Shown here one piece after another: positions 37,501 through 44,585 of a DNA stretch of 64,000 bases; position 1 is the stretch's first letter; each line of letters starts with the position of its first letter. The notes under the pieces were generated by a model. It was not told the origin of the DNA and did not search any database. It was given only the letters and a program-made list of their open reading frames with translations. Both the position numbers and the translations under genes were made by a program. The stretch comes from DASWIG01 sp965371445. GTDB taxonomy: Bacteria > Acidobacteriota > Thermoanaerobaculia > Multivoradales > J023. The DNA is taken from the NCBI GenBank assembly GCA_965371445.1, contig CBDUYN010000017.1, forward strand, positions 33,666 through 97,665, read 5' to 3'.

Positions 37501-38457
37501 GCGGCCGACGTAACGGACCGCGACGCCATGGCCGAGGTCCTCGCGGCGGCGCGGCAGCGCTTCGGCACCGTCCACGGCGTCATCCACGCGGCCGGTGTCC
37601 CGAGCGGCGGCCTGATGCAGTTCAAGACCCCCGAGAGCGCCGCCAAAGTGCTACGGCCCAAGGTGGAGGGGACGCTGATCCTGGACGAGCTTTTTGCCGA
37701 CACGAAGCTCGACTTCCTGGTGCTCTTCTCCTCGGTGACCGCGATCCTGGTCCAGCTGGGACAGTCCGACTACGCGGCGGCCAACGCCTTCCTCGACTTT
37801 TTCGCCCATGAGCGCAGCGTCCGGCGTGGCCAGATGACGCTGGCGATCAACTGGGACGCCTGGCGCGAGGTCGGCATGGCGGTCACCACCGAGGTCCCGG
37901 AAGAGCTCCACGGCTGGCGTCAGGAGAGCCTGCGCCAGGGGCTTTCCTCCGAACAAGGGGTGGAGGCCTTTGCCCGGATCCTGGCGCGCGGCTACCCGCA
38001 GACGGTGGTCTCGCGGGAGAGCTTCGCGGCACGTCTTCTGGATCACACGAAGCGGCGTGCCCTGGAGGAGCTCGAGGAGGCAACCCAGGCGCGCTCGGCG
38101 CACGCCCGGCCGACGCTCGCCAGTGCCTACGTGCCGCCGCGCAACGAGACCGAGGAGCGCCTGGCGGCGATCTGGCAGAAACACCTGGGCATGGAGGAGG
38201 TGGGTATCGACGACAACTTCTTCGAGCTCGGGGGCAATTCGTTGATGGGGCTCAAGATGGTGTCGCAGATCAAGTCGCAGCTCCAGGCCGAGGTGACGCC
38301 GGTGACGCTCTTCGACCGGCCGACGATCCGCTCCCTGGCGACACTTCTCCTGTCGGAAAAAGACAAAGCGGAGAAGAAAGCTGCGGACGGTGCCAGCCGG
38401 GGCGAGCGGCGGCGCGGCCAGCGCGGCCGGCGCCGCTCGGGCAGGGGAGCCTCCTAG
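28531..38457 (+). CDS. Hybrid NRPS/PKS: FAAL-ACP-C-A-PCP-KS-AT-KR-ACP (3308 aa)
   Basis: ATG 28531 sits behind GAGAGAGAG; the frame is open to 28366, but those codons are not FAAL-like. Domains: fatty acyl-AMP ligase (1-590; LQYTSGSTAAPKG); ACP (Ser626); condensation (about 690-1140; HHIVSD at 816-821); adenylation (1155-1655; VVYTSGSTGRPKG); PCP (Ser1702); ketosynthase (1767-2195); acyltransferase (2289-2600; GHSVGE and HAFH, which predicts malonyl-CoA); ketoreductase (2914-3125; GGLGGMG, Tyr3081 kept); ACP (Ser3237). It would load a fatty acid, couple one monomer and extend with malonate. The KS active-site Cys is replaced by Ser1938 (VQSSSSTSL), while both catalytic His motifs (EAHGTGT, NIGHLD) remain. 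The A domain lacks the usual Asp of the FD core. It is the only uninterrupted gene of the cluster. Confidence 0.93.
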   Translation: MDRHLTGPRTEFSSLVELLQRRSLQEPDAEAYTFLPEEEKEPERLTYGQLEERARAIAAMLQEMGAKGERVLLLYPASLDYVAAFFGCLYAGAVAVPAYPPRPHRPMPRIRTIVGDAEPAVALTTSAVYGAVEARIEEMPDLSSLAWRTTDGLELAMAEDWRDPRLRPENLAFLQYTSGSTAAPKGVMVSHGNLLHNERLIRDACRHSSETPFVSWLPLYHDLGLIGNLIQSLYIAAPCTLMAPVTFLKRPRRWLEAISRYRAHTSGGPNFAYDLCVRRIPPEEREGLDLSSWQVAFNGAEPVRAATLERFAEAFEPFGFRRETFYPCYGMAETTLIISGGARGDGPLVKSFAAGGLERHRAKEGAGRDLVGSGRPLAEMEVRIVEPESHVSRSPGEVGEIWVAGPSVCQGYWGREEETAETFQATTGEGGGPYLRTGDMGFVHDGEVYVTGRLKDLVIVRGQNHYPQDIEETVEASHEALRLGCGAAFSVDEDGDERLVVVQEVARTYRKTDVEEIVGAVRQALAEEHELDLHALVLIREGSIHKTTSGKIQRRACRQSFEEGSLRLIAEWRREAAEATAEDPTAPLLALEDLEAWLVEQLAARLGIAAGTVDVSQSVLRYGLDSLAAIELAHAIETRFSVSLALEVLLEGSSIAEVARHLWARMEAVEPVHEPGLVPGPEPPLEAPLSQGQRALWFLYRLEPESPAYNLAGAVAFYGGLDIAALRRAFAALIERHAALRTTFPVADGEPVQHIDEPAGARVSFTQEDAAAWSDAELKGQLNRFAQEPFDMEAGPLVRLHLFARPERHLALFVMHHIVSDFWSLAVVMHELAAAYGAVRCGRPPEEALEPLPFAYADYVHWQGERLAGAYGERLRAYWASELAGELPAIELPTDRPRPRVQTYGGRALDFRIDAATTSALKALGQERGATLFATLLTAFQALLHRYSGQDEVLVGSPTAGRSHGRLAGLVGYFVNPVVLRSKLAGDPCFTGFLQAASEKVRSALEHQEYPFPTLVQELQPVRDPSRSPLFQVMFAMQTAPRLGDEDLTAFALSTSGARIRFADLVAESVALEQRIAQFDLTLSAGEVEGTLAALVDYNLDLFDAATIGRLVRHFSTLLAGVAADPSRRLSELPLLTPEERDQLLVEWNEVAGASLPVECVHELFEARAAEDGDALALVFEERRLSYGELEAQASRLAGRLRRLGVGPETMVGLLVARAPELVVGLLAILKAGAAYIPLDPQYPKERLDWILRDAGVKVGVTLGESAPDLDGEIEWVQPVEEDVGETLPPEPVSCRPQGANAACVVYTSGSTGRPKGVVIEHRNLVRLVSSFVASYAPRPEDRILPVTAITSASFVGEILPALSTGGTVVMPTQEQLLDFVQMIELISYHEVSILSSVPTVLAGLASMKDELPRLRLILSGGEAMEHGDVTRLLETAEVVNSYGLTETTVCSTIHRLRPEDFAGRRAVPIGKPLEEQQVYILDPRLRLQAVGCPGEISIGGRCLSRGYLARASRTAEAFVPSPFREGERLYLTGDQGRWTGTGELEYLGRKDQQIQLRGFRIELGEVESAFGRHPAVRQVAVMVRQGDPGQEEGEKLLAAYVVLHSGEEENAGKLLAHLRERLPDYMVPGAIVFLDALPLLPNGKVDLAALPVPEKLRPELEEAYSAPRSELEQRIAEVMKEVLKIEQVGVLDNFFDLGGHSLLLARAHARLQEQLGRELSLIDLFKYPTVAALAAFLSSSGEPQGVAQKIWERAALQRERSGQPTEIAIVGMGGRFPGAQSPSGLWENLINRVESIRFFTDEELEEAGVALDYIRHPNYVKAKGILDGVDLFDAHFFGHNPRMAELMDPQHRVFLECAWEALENAGYDAERYPGRIGVFAGQSMNTYWLNNLYYHIDLVASVDSLEAAIGNDKDSLTTEVSYRMNLKGPSVNVQSSSSTSLTAIHYACQSLLRYECEMAISGGASIHLPEVSGYFYHEGGTTAPDGHCRSFDAEAKGFVSGHGVGVVVLKRLDDALDDGDTVYAVIKGSACNNDGSLKVSYMAPSVDGHAEVVAAAQAAAAVTADTIGYVEAHGTGTLLGDPIEVAALTQAFRMTTDKVGYCVLGSLKTNIGHLDAAAGVAGLIKTALVLKHKMIPPLLHFKNPNPKIDFETSPFFVNDELRPFERQGTPRRAGVSSLGMGGTNTHVVLEEPPAEAPTSPSRPWQLVLLSGGTPTALEKATENLAAYLEKHPDLDFADAAYTLQVGRKQLAHRRMLVASDAEDAAEALGSLAPGRLFTAAREAGHRGAAFLFSGQGSQYVNMGRELYETEPTFRREVDRAAELLRPYLFVPGMEKPGGADLRVFLYPHKESPEASDLLRQTAVAQPALLVVEVALAALWREWGVEPEVVIGHSVGEYAAAYVAGVLSLEDALRLVAVRGRLIQELPSGSMLAVPLPAAEVEPNLHGEVALATVNRADMCVVAGTHEAVASLEERLAGTGLECRRLHTSHAFHSPMMEPMLEEFLAELRQVELKVPQLSWVSTLTGTWIRPEEATDPTYWTREIRNTVRFADAVGELLDQGERILLELGPGNTLVTAVSQHPERQAGHVAFPSLRHPKQHLSDSAFLLATLGRLWLEGLEISTAGFYAHETRRRRPLPTYPFERQRYWVEPGAPATVSEGFRRSSPHLTDWFHMPVWKQSPQPFVESRTRWVAEEEGTLWLLFTDPGELGDRLSEILVAAGQRVVTARPGESFARLAPGSFTLRPSERSDYEELLADLGGVPRRILHLWNLGGGKQRSLDEHLERGFYSLLALAQACGQTSVDQSAWRGPDGFVPVEVLVASDHLHDVSSDEPLRPAKATLLGPCRAIPQEYPNVSCRAVDFSSSSPEVAEILLYETTILSTTATVAYRGCRRWVLDFEPVPIEEVGSPDRLREKGVYLITGGLGGMGLEVAEHLVRRVAARLVLVGRSPLPPRESWSSYLAEHDDDDATSRKIRHLRVLEKLGGEVLDVAADVTDRDAMAEVLAAARQRFGTVHGVIHAAGVPSGGLMQFKTPESAAKVLRPKVEGTLILDELFADTKLDFLVLFSSVTAILVQLGQSDYAAANAFLDFFAHERSVRRGQMTLAINWDAWREVGMAVTTEVPEELHGWRQESLRQGLSSEQGVEAFARILARGYPQTVVSRESFAARLLDHTKRRALEELEEATQARSAHARPTLASAYVPPRNETEERLAAIWQKHLGMEEVGIDDNFFELGGNSLMGLKMVSQIKSQLQAEVTPVTLFDRPTIRSLATLLLSEKDKAEKKAADGASRGERRRGQRGRRRSGRGAS

Positions 38458-38479
38458 CCCATGCCACAGAGGGAAAAGG

Positions 38480-38791
38480 ATGTCGGGTAAGGGCCGGCCG
38501 CCCGGCGCGACCGTGAGTGGTACCACGATGAGAGAGACTCCTGCCGATCTCAGCCCCGGAGTCGCCGTCATCGGCATGGCCGGGAGGTTTCCGGGAACCA
38601 AGGACATCGACGAGCTCTGGGAAAACCTCCGGGAGGGACGGGACGCGGTGCGCTTTCTCGACGAAGAGGAGCTTCTTCGGCGCGGCCTCGACCCGGCGCT
38701 CCTGGAGGACGCGCCACGTCCCGGCAGTTTCAGAGATGGCCGACGCGGATGGCTTCGACGCGCCGTTTTTCGGGGGTGGCCTACAAGCTGA
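38480..38791 (+). pseudogene. PKS fragment: ketosynthase N-terminus
   Basis: ATG 38480 follows AGAGGGAAAAGG. The KS start is clear (VAVIGMAGRFPGTKDIDELWENLREG...). At about 38710 the frame shifts (continuing HVPAVSEMADADGFDAPFFG in another frame). At about 38777 the sequence jumps straight to VAYKLNLRGPVATV, skipping roughly 100 KS residues including the DPQHR segment. This frame therefore ends in junk at 38791. With the two fragments below it makes up one broken KS-AT-KR-ACP gene that should follow the first module. Confidence 0.75.
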
Positions 38792-39582
38792 ACCTGCGGG
38801 GACCGGTCGCCACGGTCCAGTGCGCCTGCTCGACGTCGCTGTTCGCGGTCCACCTCGCTGCCGAGAGCCTGCTCGACGAGGAGTGCGATCTGGCGCTGGC
38901 GGGTGGTGTGTCGATCAACGTCCACCAGCGCCTGGGCTACCGCTACGAGGAGGGCTCGTTCGCCTCGCCTGACGGTCGTTGTCGGGCTTTCGACGCGGGG
39001 GCGCGGGGCATCGTCTTCGGCTCCGGTGTCGGGGTGGTGGTGTTGAAGCGCCTGGCCGACGCGGTGGCCGACGGCGATCCGATCCGTGCCGTGCTGCTCG
39101 GCTCGGCGGTCAGCAACGACGGCTCGCTGAAAGCAGGCTACACGGCGCCGAGCGTCGAGGGCCAGGCCAAGGCGATCGGCGAGGCCCTAGACGTCGCCGG
39201 CGTCGACCCCGAGAGCCTCTCCTACGTCGAGGCCCACGGCACCGGCACCCGCCTCGGCGACCCGATCGAGATCGAGGCGCTGACCCGCGCCTTCCAGGCG
39301 AAGACCGACAAGAGGCAGTTCTGCGCCATCGGCTCGGTGAAGACCAACATCGGTCACCTCGACGTGGCCTCCGGGGTCGCCGGGCTGATCAAGACGATCC
39401 TCGCTCTCGAGCACCGGGAGATCCCGCCGAGCCTCCATTTCGAGGCGCCCAACCCGGCGATCGACTTCGCCGGCTCTCCGGTTTACGTCGCCCAAAAGCT
39501 CCAGGAGTGGCGCAGCAGCGGCGGCGGCCCGCGCCGCGCCGGGGTCAGCTCGTTCGGCATCGGCGGGACTACCCGGGCATGA
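38749..39582 (+). CDS. PKS fragment: ketosynthase C-terminal part
   Basis: The frame reads VAYKLNLRGPVATVQCACSTSLFAVHL with the catalytic Cys present, then VEAHGTGTRLGDPIE and SVKTNIGHLDVASGVAG, and ends RRAGVSSFGIGGT. Here the usual N-A/T-H-V-V linker should follow, but the sequence jumps into the middle of an acyltransferase start (YPGMSLGLYQHEPVF) in another frame and stops at 39582. About 115 residues of KS-AT linker and the AT GQGSQ motif are missing compared with the upstream module. A start at 38749 is only nominal. Confidence 0.75.
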   Translation: MASTRRFSGVAYKLNLRGPVATVQCACSTSLFAVHLAAESLLDEECDLALAGGVSINVHQRLGYRYEEGSFASPDGRCRAFDAGARGIVFGSGVGVVVLKRLADAVADGDPIRAVLLGSAVSNDGSLKAGYTAPSVEGQAKAIGEALDVAGVDPESLSYVEAHGTGTRLGDPIEIEALTRAFQAKTDKRQFCAIGSVKTNIGHLDVASGVAGLIKTILALEHREIPPSLHFEAPNPAIDFAGSPVYVAQKLQEWRSSGGGPRRAGVSSFGIGGTTRA

Positions 39583-42500
39583 GCCTGGGCCTTTACCAGC
39601 ACGAGCCGGTCTTTCGCGCCGCGCTCGATCGTTGTGCCAGAATCGCCGAGGCGCACCTGGGCCGCGACCTGCGTGAGCTGATCTATCCCCAAGGGACGGA
39701 CGCTCCACCGGCGCCCGCCGCACCGGCGGCCGGAGACCTCGACCTGCGAAGCCTCCTGGGCCGTTCGCCGAAGGCCGCCGGATCGCCGGCCGCCGGATCG
39801 CCGGCCGCCGGATCGCCGGCCGCCGGATCGCCGGCCGCCGACATGGGCGAGCTCGCCGCGACCCGTTTCGCCCATCCGGCGGTCTTTGTCGTCTCCTACG
39901 CGTTGGCCAAGCTGTGGATGAGCTGGGGCATACGGCCCCAGGCGATGATCGGCCACAGCCTGGGCGAGTACGTGGCGGCGACCCTGACCGGAGTGATGTC
40001 GCTTGAGGAAGCTTTGCCTCTCGTCCTCCGGCGCTCGCGGCTCATCGACGAGCTACCGGGGGGCGCGATGCTCGCCGTCACCCTCTCGGAGACCGAGGTC
40101 CGGTCGCTCCTCGGCGACGGCGTCCACCTCTCGGCGATCAACAGCCCCGGCCTCTGCGTGCTGGCCGGCGAGGAGGAGGCGGTGAGCGAGCTCGCGCAGC
40201 GCCTCCACGAAGACGGCGTCGCCTACCGCCGGTTGCCGGCCCGTCACGCTTTCCATTCGCCGCACATGGAGCCGGTGGCCGCGCAGCTCGTCGACGGCCT
40301 GCGCAGGTGTGAGCTGCGGGCTCCGGAGATCCCGTTCGTCTCCAACGTCACCGGCCGTTTCATCACCGCCGAGGAGGCCACGGACCCCGACTACTGGGCG
40401 CGCCACCTGTGCCGCACGGTGCGTTTCGCCGACGGCCTGGAGGAATTGCTCGAGCGTCCCCCGGAGGGGAGCGGGAGCGATCCGGTCCTGCTGGAGGTCG
40501 GTCCCGGCCAGGGGCTCGGTGCCCTGGCGCTCCAGAAGCCCCTCTCCCTCGCCGCGCAAGGGCCGCCGGAGCCCGAAGAACGGGGCGGGCCGGCGCGCCT
40601 CGTCGTCGCCTCGCTTCGCAGCCGCCATGAAAGCCACGCCGACGAAGCCTTCCTCCTCTCCGCTCTCGGCCGGCTCTGGCTGGCCGGCGTCCCGGTCGAC
40701 TGGTCGGGTTTCTACGAGGACGAGCGGCGTTTGCGGGTGGCGTTGCCGAGCTATCCGTTCGAGCGTCACCGCTACTGGATCGAGCCCGGCCAGAGTGCCT
40801 CCGCCGCCGCCCAGGCGGTGGCGGGCGAAGCTCGCCGGCCGGAGATTGCCGACTGGTTCCACCTTCCGTCCTGGCGGCTCTCGCCGCTGCCCGGCGCCGC
40901 GGCGCAGAAGGAGCCGGAGCGTTGGCTGCTCTTCGTCGACGGCGGCGGCCTTGGCGAGGAGCTCGCGTCGCAGCTGCGGGCCGAGGGGCAGGAGGTCGTC
41001 GGCGTCTTCCCGGGAGAACGCTTCGAGCGCCGCCACGACGGGTCTTTCACCCTCGCGCCCGCCGCGGCCGAGGGCTACGTCCGGCTTCTCGGCGAGCTCG
41101 GAGAGGGATCGACGACGATGATCCATTGCTGGAGCTTCTCCGGGGCGGAGGACGGCTCGCCGGGGACGGCCGAGCGCTTCGACGCGGTCCGGCAGAAGGG
41201 CTTTCAAAGCCTTTTTGGCCTGGCCCGGGCCCTCGCGAAACGGGAGCCCTCCGAGGAGGTGCGGCTCCTGGTGGTGGCCGACGCCCTCTTCGACGTCACC
41301 GCCCAGGAGGGTGCATCGCCGGAAAAGGCGCCGCTCGTAGGACCTTGCCTGGTGCTGCCTCAGGAGGCTCCGGGCATCCGCTGCCGTGTGGTCGACGTCC
41401 GGCCGGTGCCGGCCGCCGGGGTGCCGCGGGCCCGGCTCGCCCGGCGCTTGCTGGCAGAGGCACGCAGCGCAGCGACCGATGCGACGGTCGCCTACCGGGG
41501 GGCGCACCGGTGGTCGCCGAGCTTCACCCGGCTGCGCTTGGAGGAAAGGGCGGAACCCCTTCGGCCGTTGCGCAAGCGTGGCGTCTACCTGCTGACCGGC
41601 GGCCTGGGAGCGGTGGGGCTGCGGCTGGCGGAAATCCTGGCCCGGGAGGTGCAGGCCCAGCTCGCGCTCCTCGACGCCGGCTCGTTTCCGGAGAAAGAGC
41701 GGTGGCCTTTGCTGGCCGAAACGGACGACGCCGAAGCCCCGGTGGCTCGGCGGCTGCTGGCCCTCGAGGAGTCGGGGGCGGAGGTCTTCGTCGTCGATGC
41801 CGACGTGACCGACGCGGCGGCGCTCGGACGGGCGACGGACCTGGTCGAGAAACGCTTTGGCGGGCTCGACGGCGTCCTTCACGCCGCCGGGGCTTTGACC
41901 GACGACACGCCCGTTTTCCGTTCCCTCCACGAGCTCGACGAGGCGGTCTGCGCCGAGCGGTTCCGGACCACGGTCGACGGCGTCTACGCCCTGGAGGAGG
42001 CGCTGCGCGGCCGTCCCTGCGGCTTCGTGCTGCTGTGCAGCTCCACGGCCTCCGTGCTGGGTGGCCTGGGCCAGTGTGCCGTGGCGGCTTCGGATCGGTT
42101 CATGGACGCCTTTGCCGTCGAGCGCAACCGGTCGGCTGACGACGGCGTCGCCTGGATCAGCGCGAGCTGGGACCGTTGGCCGAGAGTGGAGGCCGCAGAG
42201 GATTCCTCGCGAGGGACAGCGGCGCTCGCCCCGGAGCTCGCCATGACCGCCGAGGAGGGCCGGGAAGCGCTCCGGCGCCTCCTGACCCTGGCCCCGGAGG
42301 GACAGGTCCTGGTCTCCGCGGGCGACCTGGCGAGCCGGGTCCACCAGTGGTTGCACGAGGTCCAGGGACGCAGCGTCTCGGTGGGCGCCCGGCACGCACG
42401 GCCCGAGCTGGCGGCGGAGTACGTGGCGCCTCGCACCGAGCTCGAGCGCCAGGTCGGCGGGCTCTGGCAGGAGCTGCTCGGGGTGGAGGCGGTAGGCGTA

Positions 42501-42716
42501 AACGACAGCTTCTTCGACCTCGGAGGCCACTCGCTCCTGGCCACTCAGCTGGCGTCGCGGCTACGGGCCGAGCTGGCCACCGAGGTGCCTCTCGAGGACC
42601 TGTTCGAGAAACCGACCGTCGCCAGGATGGCAGAGCAGGTCGAGGTGATCCGCTGGACGCTCGCCGGCCGGGACGAGGCGAATCGGGAGGCAGGCCACGA
42701 AGAAGGGGAGCTCTGA
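39579..42716 (+). CDS. PKS fragment: AT-KR-ACP
   Basis: Nominal ATG 39579. The acyltransferase lacks its first strand but keeps GHSLGEYVAA and HAFHSPHM, which predict malonyl-CoA. An AAGSP repeat sits inside it. A ketoreductase follows (GVYLLTGGLGAVGL, LLCSSTASVLGGLGQ), but the catalytic Tyr position is Val (codon 42081; GQCAVAASD instead of GQ-x-x-YAAAN), so reduction is not expected. An ACP follows (DSFFDLGGHSLLATQL). The stop lies 3 bp before the next NRPS start. It is the C-terminal two-thirds of the second PKS module. Confidence 0.8.
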   Translation: MSLGLYQHEPVFRAALDRCARIAEAHLGRDLRELIYPQGTDAPPAPAAPAAGDLDLRSLLGRSPKAAGSPAAGSPAAGSPAAGSPAADMGELAATRFAHPAVFVVSYALAKLWMSWGIRPQAMIGHSLGEYVAATLTGVMSLEEALPLVLRRSRLIDELPGGAMLAVTLSETEVRSLLGDGVHLSAINSPGLCVLAGEEEAVSELAQRLHEDGVAYRRLPARHAFHSPHMEPVAAQLVDGLRRCELRAPEIPFVSNVTGRFITAEEATDPDYWARHLCRTVRFADGLEELLERPPEGSGSDPVLLEVGPGQGLGALALQKPLSLAAQGPPEPEERGGPARLVVASLRSRHESHADEAFLLSALGRLWLAGVPVDWSGFYEDERRLRVALPSYPFERHRYWIEPGQSASAAAQAVAGEARRPEIADWFHLPSWRLSPLPGAAAQKEPERWLLFVDGGGLGEELASQLRAEGQEVVGVFPGERFERRHDGSFTLAPAAAEGYVRLLGELGEGSTTMIHCWSFSGAEDGSPGTAERFDAVRQKGFQSLFGLARALAKREPSEEVRLLVVADALFDVTAQEGASPEKAPLVGPCLVLPQEAPGIRCRVVDVRPVPAAGVPRARLARRLLAEARSAATDATVAYRGAHRWSPSFTRLRLEERAEPLRPLRKRGVYLLTGGLGAVGLRLAEILAREVQAQLALLDAGSFPEKERWPLLAETDDAEAPVARRLLALEESGAEVFVVDADVTDAAALGRATDLVEKRFGGLDGVLHAAGALTDDTPVFRSLHELDEAVCAERFRTTVDGVYALEEALRGRPCGFVLLCSSTASVLGGLGQCAVAASDRFMDAFAVERNRSADDGVAWISASWDRWPRVEAAEDSSRGTAALAPELAMTAEEGREALRRLLTLAPEGQVLVSAGDLASRVHQWLHEVQGRSVSVGARHARPELAAEYVAPRTELERQVGGLWQELLGVEAVGVNDSFFDLGGHSLLATQLASRLRAELATEVPLEDLFEKPTVARMAEQVEVIRWTLAGRDEANREAGHEEGEL
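39774..39840 (+). repeat. 15-bp tandem repeat in the acyltransferase (Ala-Ala-Gly-Ser-Pro)
   Basis: About 4.5 perfect copies of GCCGCCGGATCGCCG, encoding AAGSP repeats, between the N-terminal and active-site parts of the second AT. The upstream AT has no such insert. In-frame slippage DNA that lengthens a surface loop. Confidence 0.9.
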
Positions 42717-42719
42717 AGC

Positions 42720-44585
42720 ATGAGCGTGATGGAGCTTTTGAAACGTCTGCGCGAGCGGGGCATTCGCCTCTGGGCAGAGGGCGATCGCCTGCGCTACAAC
42801 GCACCCCAAGGGGCTCTGAGCGACGACTTGCGCCGTGAGCTGGCCGAGCGCAAAGGAGAGATCCTGGCCTTCTTCCGTAAGCTGGAGGGCGACGAGGTAC
42901 CTCTCGAACGCATCCCCCGGGAGGGGGAGCTGCCGCTTTCGCTCTCCCAGCAACGGCTGTGGTTTCTCGAACAGTTCGAGCCTGGCACCACCGCTTTTCA
43001 CATGCCCGAGGAAGTGCGCCTGACCGGTGCCCTCGACCTGGAGGCCTTGCGGCGCGCCCTGCGCGAGGTCCTCCGCCGCCACGAGTCCCTGCGCACCACC
43101 TTCGTCGCCGCGAACGGCCAGCCGAAGCAGGTGATCGTCGAGCGCCCTCGGCTGGAGATCCCCGTGGTGGACCTGCGGCGTCTGGCGGGCGAAAAGCGCC
43201 AGGCCACCACCGATCGCCTGGCGCTGTGGGCGGCCCGCAAGACTTTTGACCTCGGGCGCGGACCGCTCGTGCGGACCGTCCTGCTACGCCTGGGGGAGGC
43301 CGAGCACGTCGTCCTGCTCAACATCCACCACCTGGTTTTTGACCGCTGGTCGATGGCCGTTTTTCTCGGCGAAACGATGGCGCTCTACGACGCTTTCACG
43401 AGCGGCCGGCCGTCTCCCCTGCCCGAGCTTGCGATCCAGTACGTGGATTTTGCCCACTGGCAGCGGCAGCGGCTCCAGGGAGAGAAGCTGGAGTCGCTGC
43501 GCACCTACTGGCGCGGGCAGCTGGCCGGCGCGCCCGGTGTCCTGCGGTTGCCGACCGACCGGCCGCGTCCTGCGATCCGTACCGAGAACGGTGCCCGGCG
43601 CCCGGTCGACTTGCCGGCCAGCCTGGTGGAGGGCCTCAAGAAGCTGGGCAGCGAACGCGACGCCACCCTTTTCATGGTGCTTCTCGCGGCTTTCGACGTC
43701 GTCCTCTGGCGCTACACGGGGCAATGCGACCTGAACGTCGGTACGGTGATCGCCGGCCGGACCCGGTCCGAGCTCGAACGGCTCATCGGCTACCTGCTCA
43801 ACACCCTCGTCCTGCGGGCCGACCTGCGGGGCGATTCCTCCTTCGAGGAGCTCCTCGGCCGAACACGCCAGACTGCTCTCGGCGCCTACGCTCACCAGGA
43901 CCTGCCTTTCGAGCAGCTGATCGAGGACTTGCAGCCGGAGCGCGAGCTCAGCTACACCCCCTTTTTCCAGGTGATGATGGTGGTCCAAAACACCCCGGCC
44001 GTCGCCCTGGAGCTGGCCGGCCTGGAGGCCGAGGTCCTGGACTACGAGGGGGTCGTGACGGCCAACTCCGACTGGGGCTTCTGGCTGTGGGAGGAGGGAG
44101 CTGGGCGGCTTGGCGGCTACTTCGAATACAACACCGACCTTTTTGAGGCCACCACGATCCTGCGGATGATGGCGCAGATGGAGACCCTCCTGGAGGCGGT
44201 GGTCGAGGATCCCTCGCGGCCGATTTCGCGGCTGCCGATCCTGCCGGAGGCCACGCGCCAGCAGCTTTTCGTGGAATGGAACGACGTGCCGGCACCTCCC
44301 CAGGAGGAGATCTCGTTCCACCAGCTCTTCGAAGCCCGGGCGGCGCGTCATCCGAAGGCGATCGCCCTGGTGAGCGAAGAGGGCGAGCTCACCTACGGTG
44401 AGCTGAACCAGCGTGCCAACCAACTCGCCCGCCGCTTACGACGGCACCGAGTCGGCCCCGAGACGACGCCGAATGGGACGACATCGCCCGGGAGAGCACC
44501 GAAAACCTCGCCCACGTCGTCCGGCCTTCGAACCTGGTCTACCTGGTCTACACGTCAGGGACCACGGGCCGGCCCAAAGCGGTGA
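42720..44585 (+). CDS. NRPS fragment: docking domain, condensation domain, start of adenylation domain
   Basis: Starts 3 bp after the PKS stop. The first 58 residues (MELLKRLRERGIRLWAEGDRLRYNAPQGAL...) match TubC-type N-terminal docking domains, which receive the upstream ACP's tail. A condensation domain follows (about 70-520; HHLVFDRWS active site, YVDFAHWQ, YAHQDLPFEQL). The adenylation domain begins normally (FHQLFEARAARHPKAIALV, LTYGELNQRANQLARRL) to about 44463. There roughly 100 residues are missing and the frame shifts, so the last 40 codons to 44585 are nonsense. Its real continuation is the next fragment. Confidence 0.85.
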   Translation: MSVMELLKRLRERGIRLWAEGDRLRYNAPQGALSDDLRRELAERKGEILAFFRKLEGDEVPLERIPREGELPLSLSQQRLWFLEQFEPGTTAFHMPEEVRLTGALDLEALRRALREVLRRHESLRTTFVAANGQPKQVIVERPRLEIPVVDLRRLAGEKRQATTDRLALWAARKTFDLGRGPLVRTVLLRLGEAEHVVLLNIHHLVFDRWSMAVFLGETMALYDAFTSGRPSPLPELAIQYVDFAHWQRQRLQGEKLESLRTYWRGQLAGAPGVLRLPTDRPRPAIRTENGARRPVDLPASLVEGLKKLGSERDATLFMVLLAAFDVVLWRYTGQCDLNVGTVIAGRTRSELERLIGYLLNTLVLRADLRGDSSFEELLGRTRQTALGAYAHQDLPFEQLIEDLQPERELSYTPFFQVMMVVQNTPAVALELAGLEAEVLDYEGVVTANSDWGFWLWEEGAGRLGGYFEYNTDLFEATTILRMMAQMETLLEAVVEDPSRPISRLPILPEATRQQLFVEWNDVPAPPQEEISFHQLFEARAARHPKAIALVSEEGELTYGELNQRANQLARRLRRHRVGPETTPNGTTSPGRAPKTSPTSSGLRTWSTWSTRQGPRAGPKR

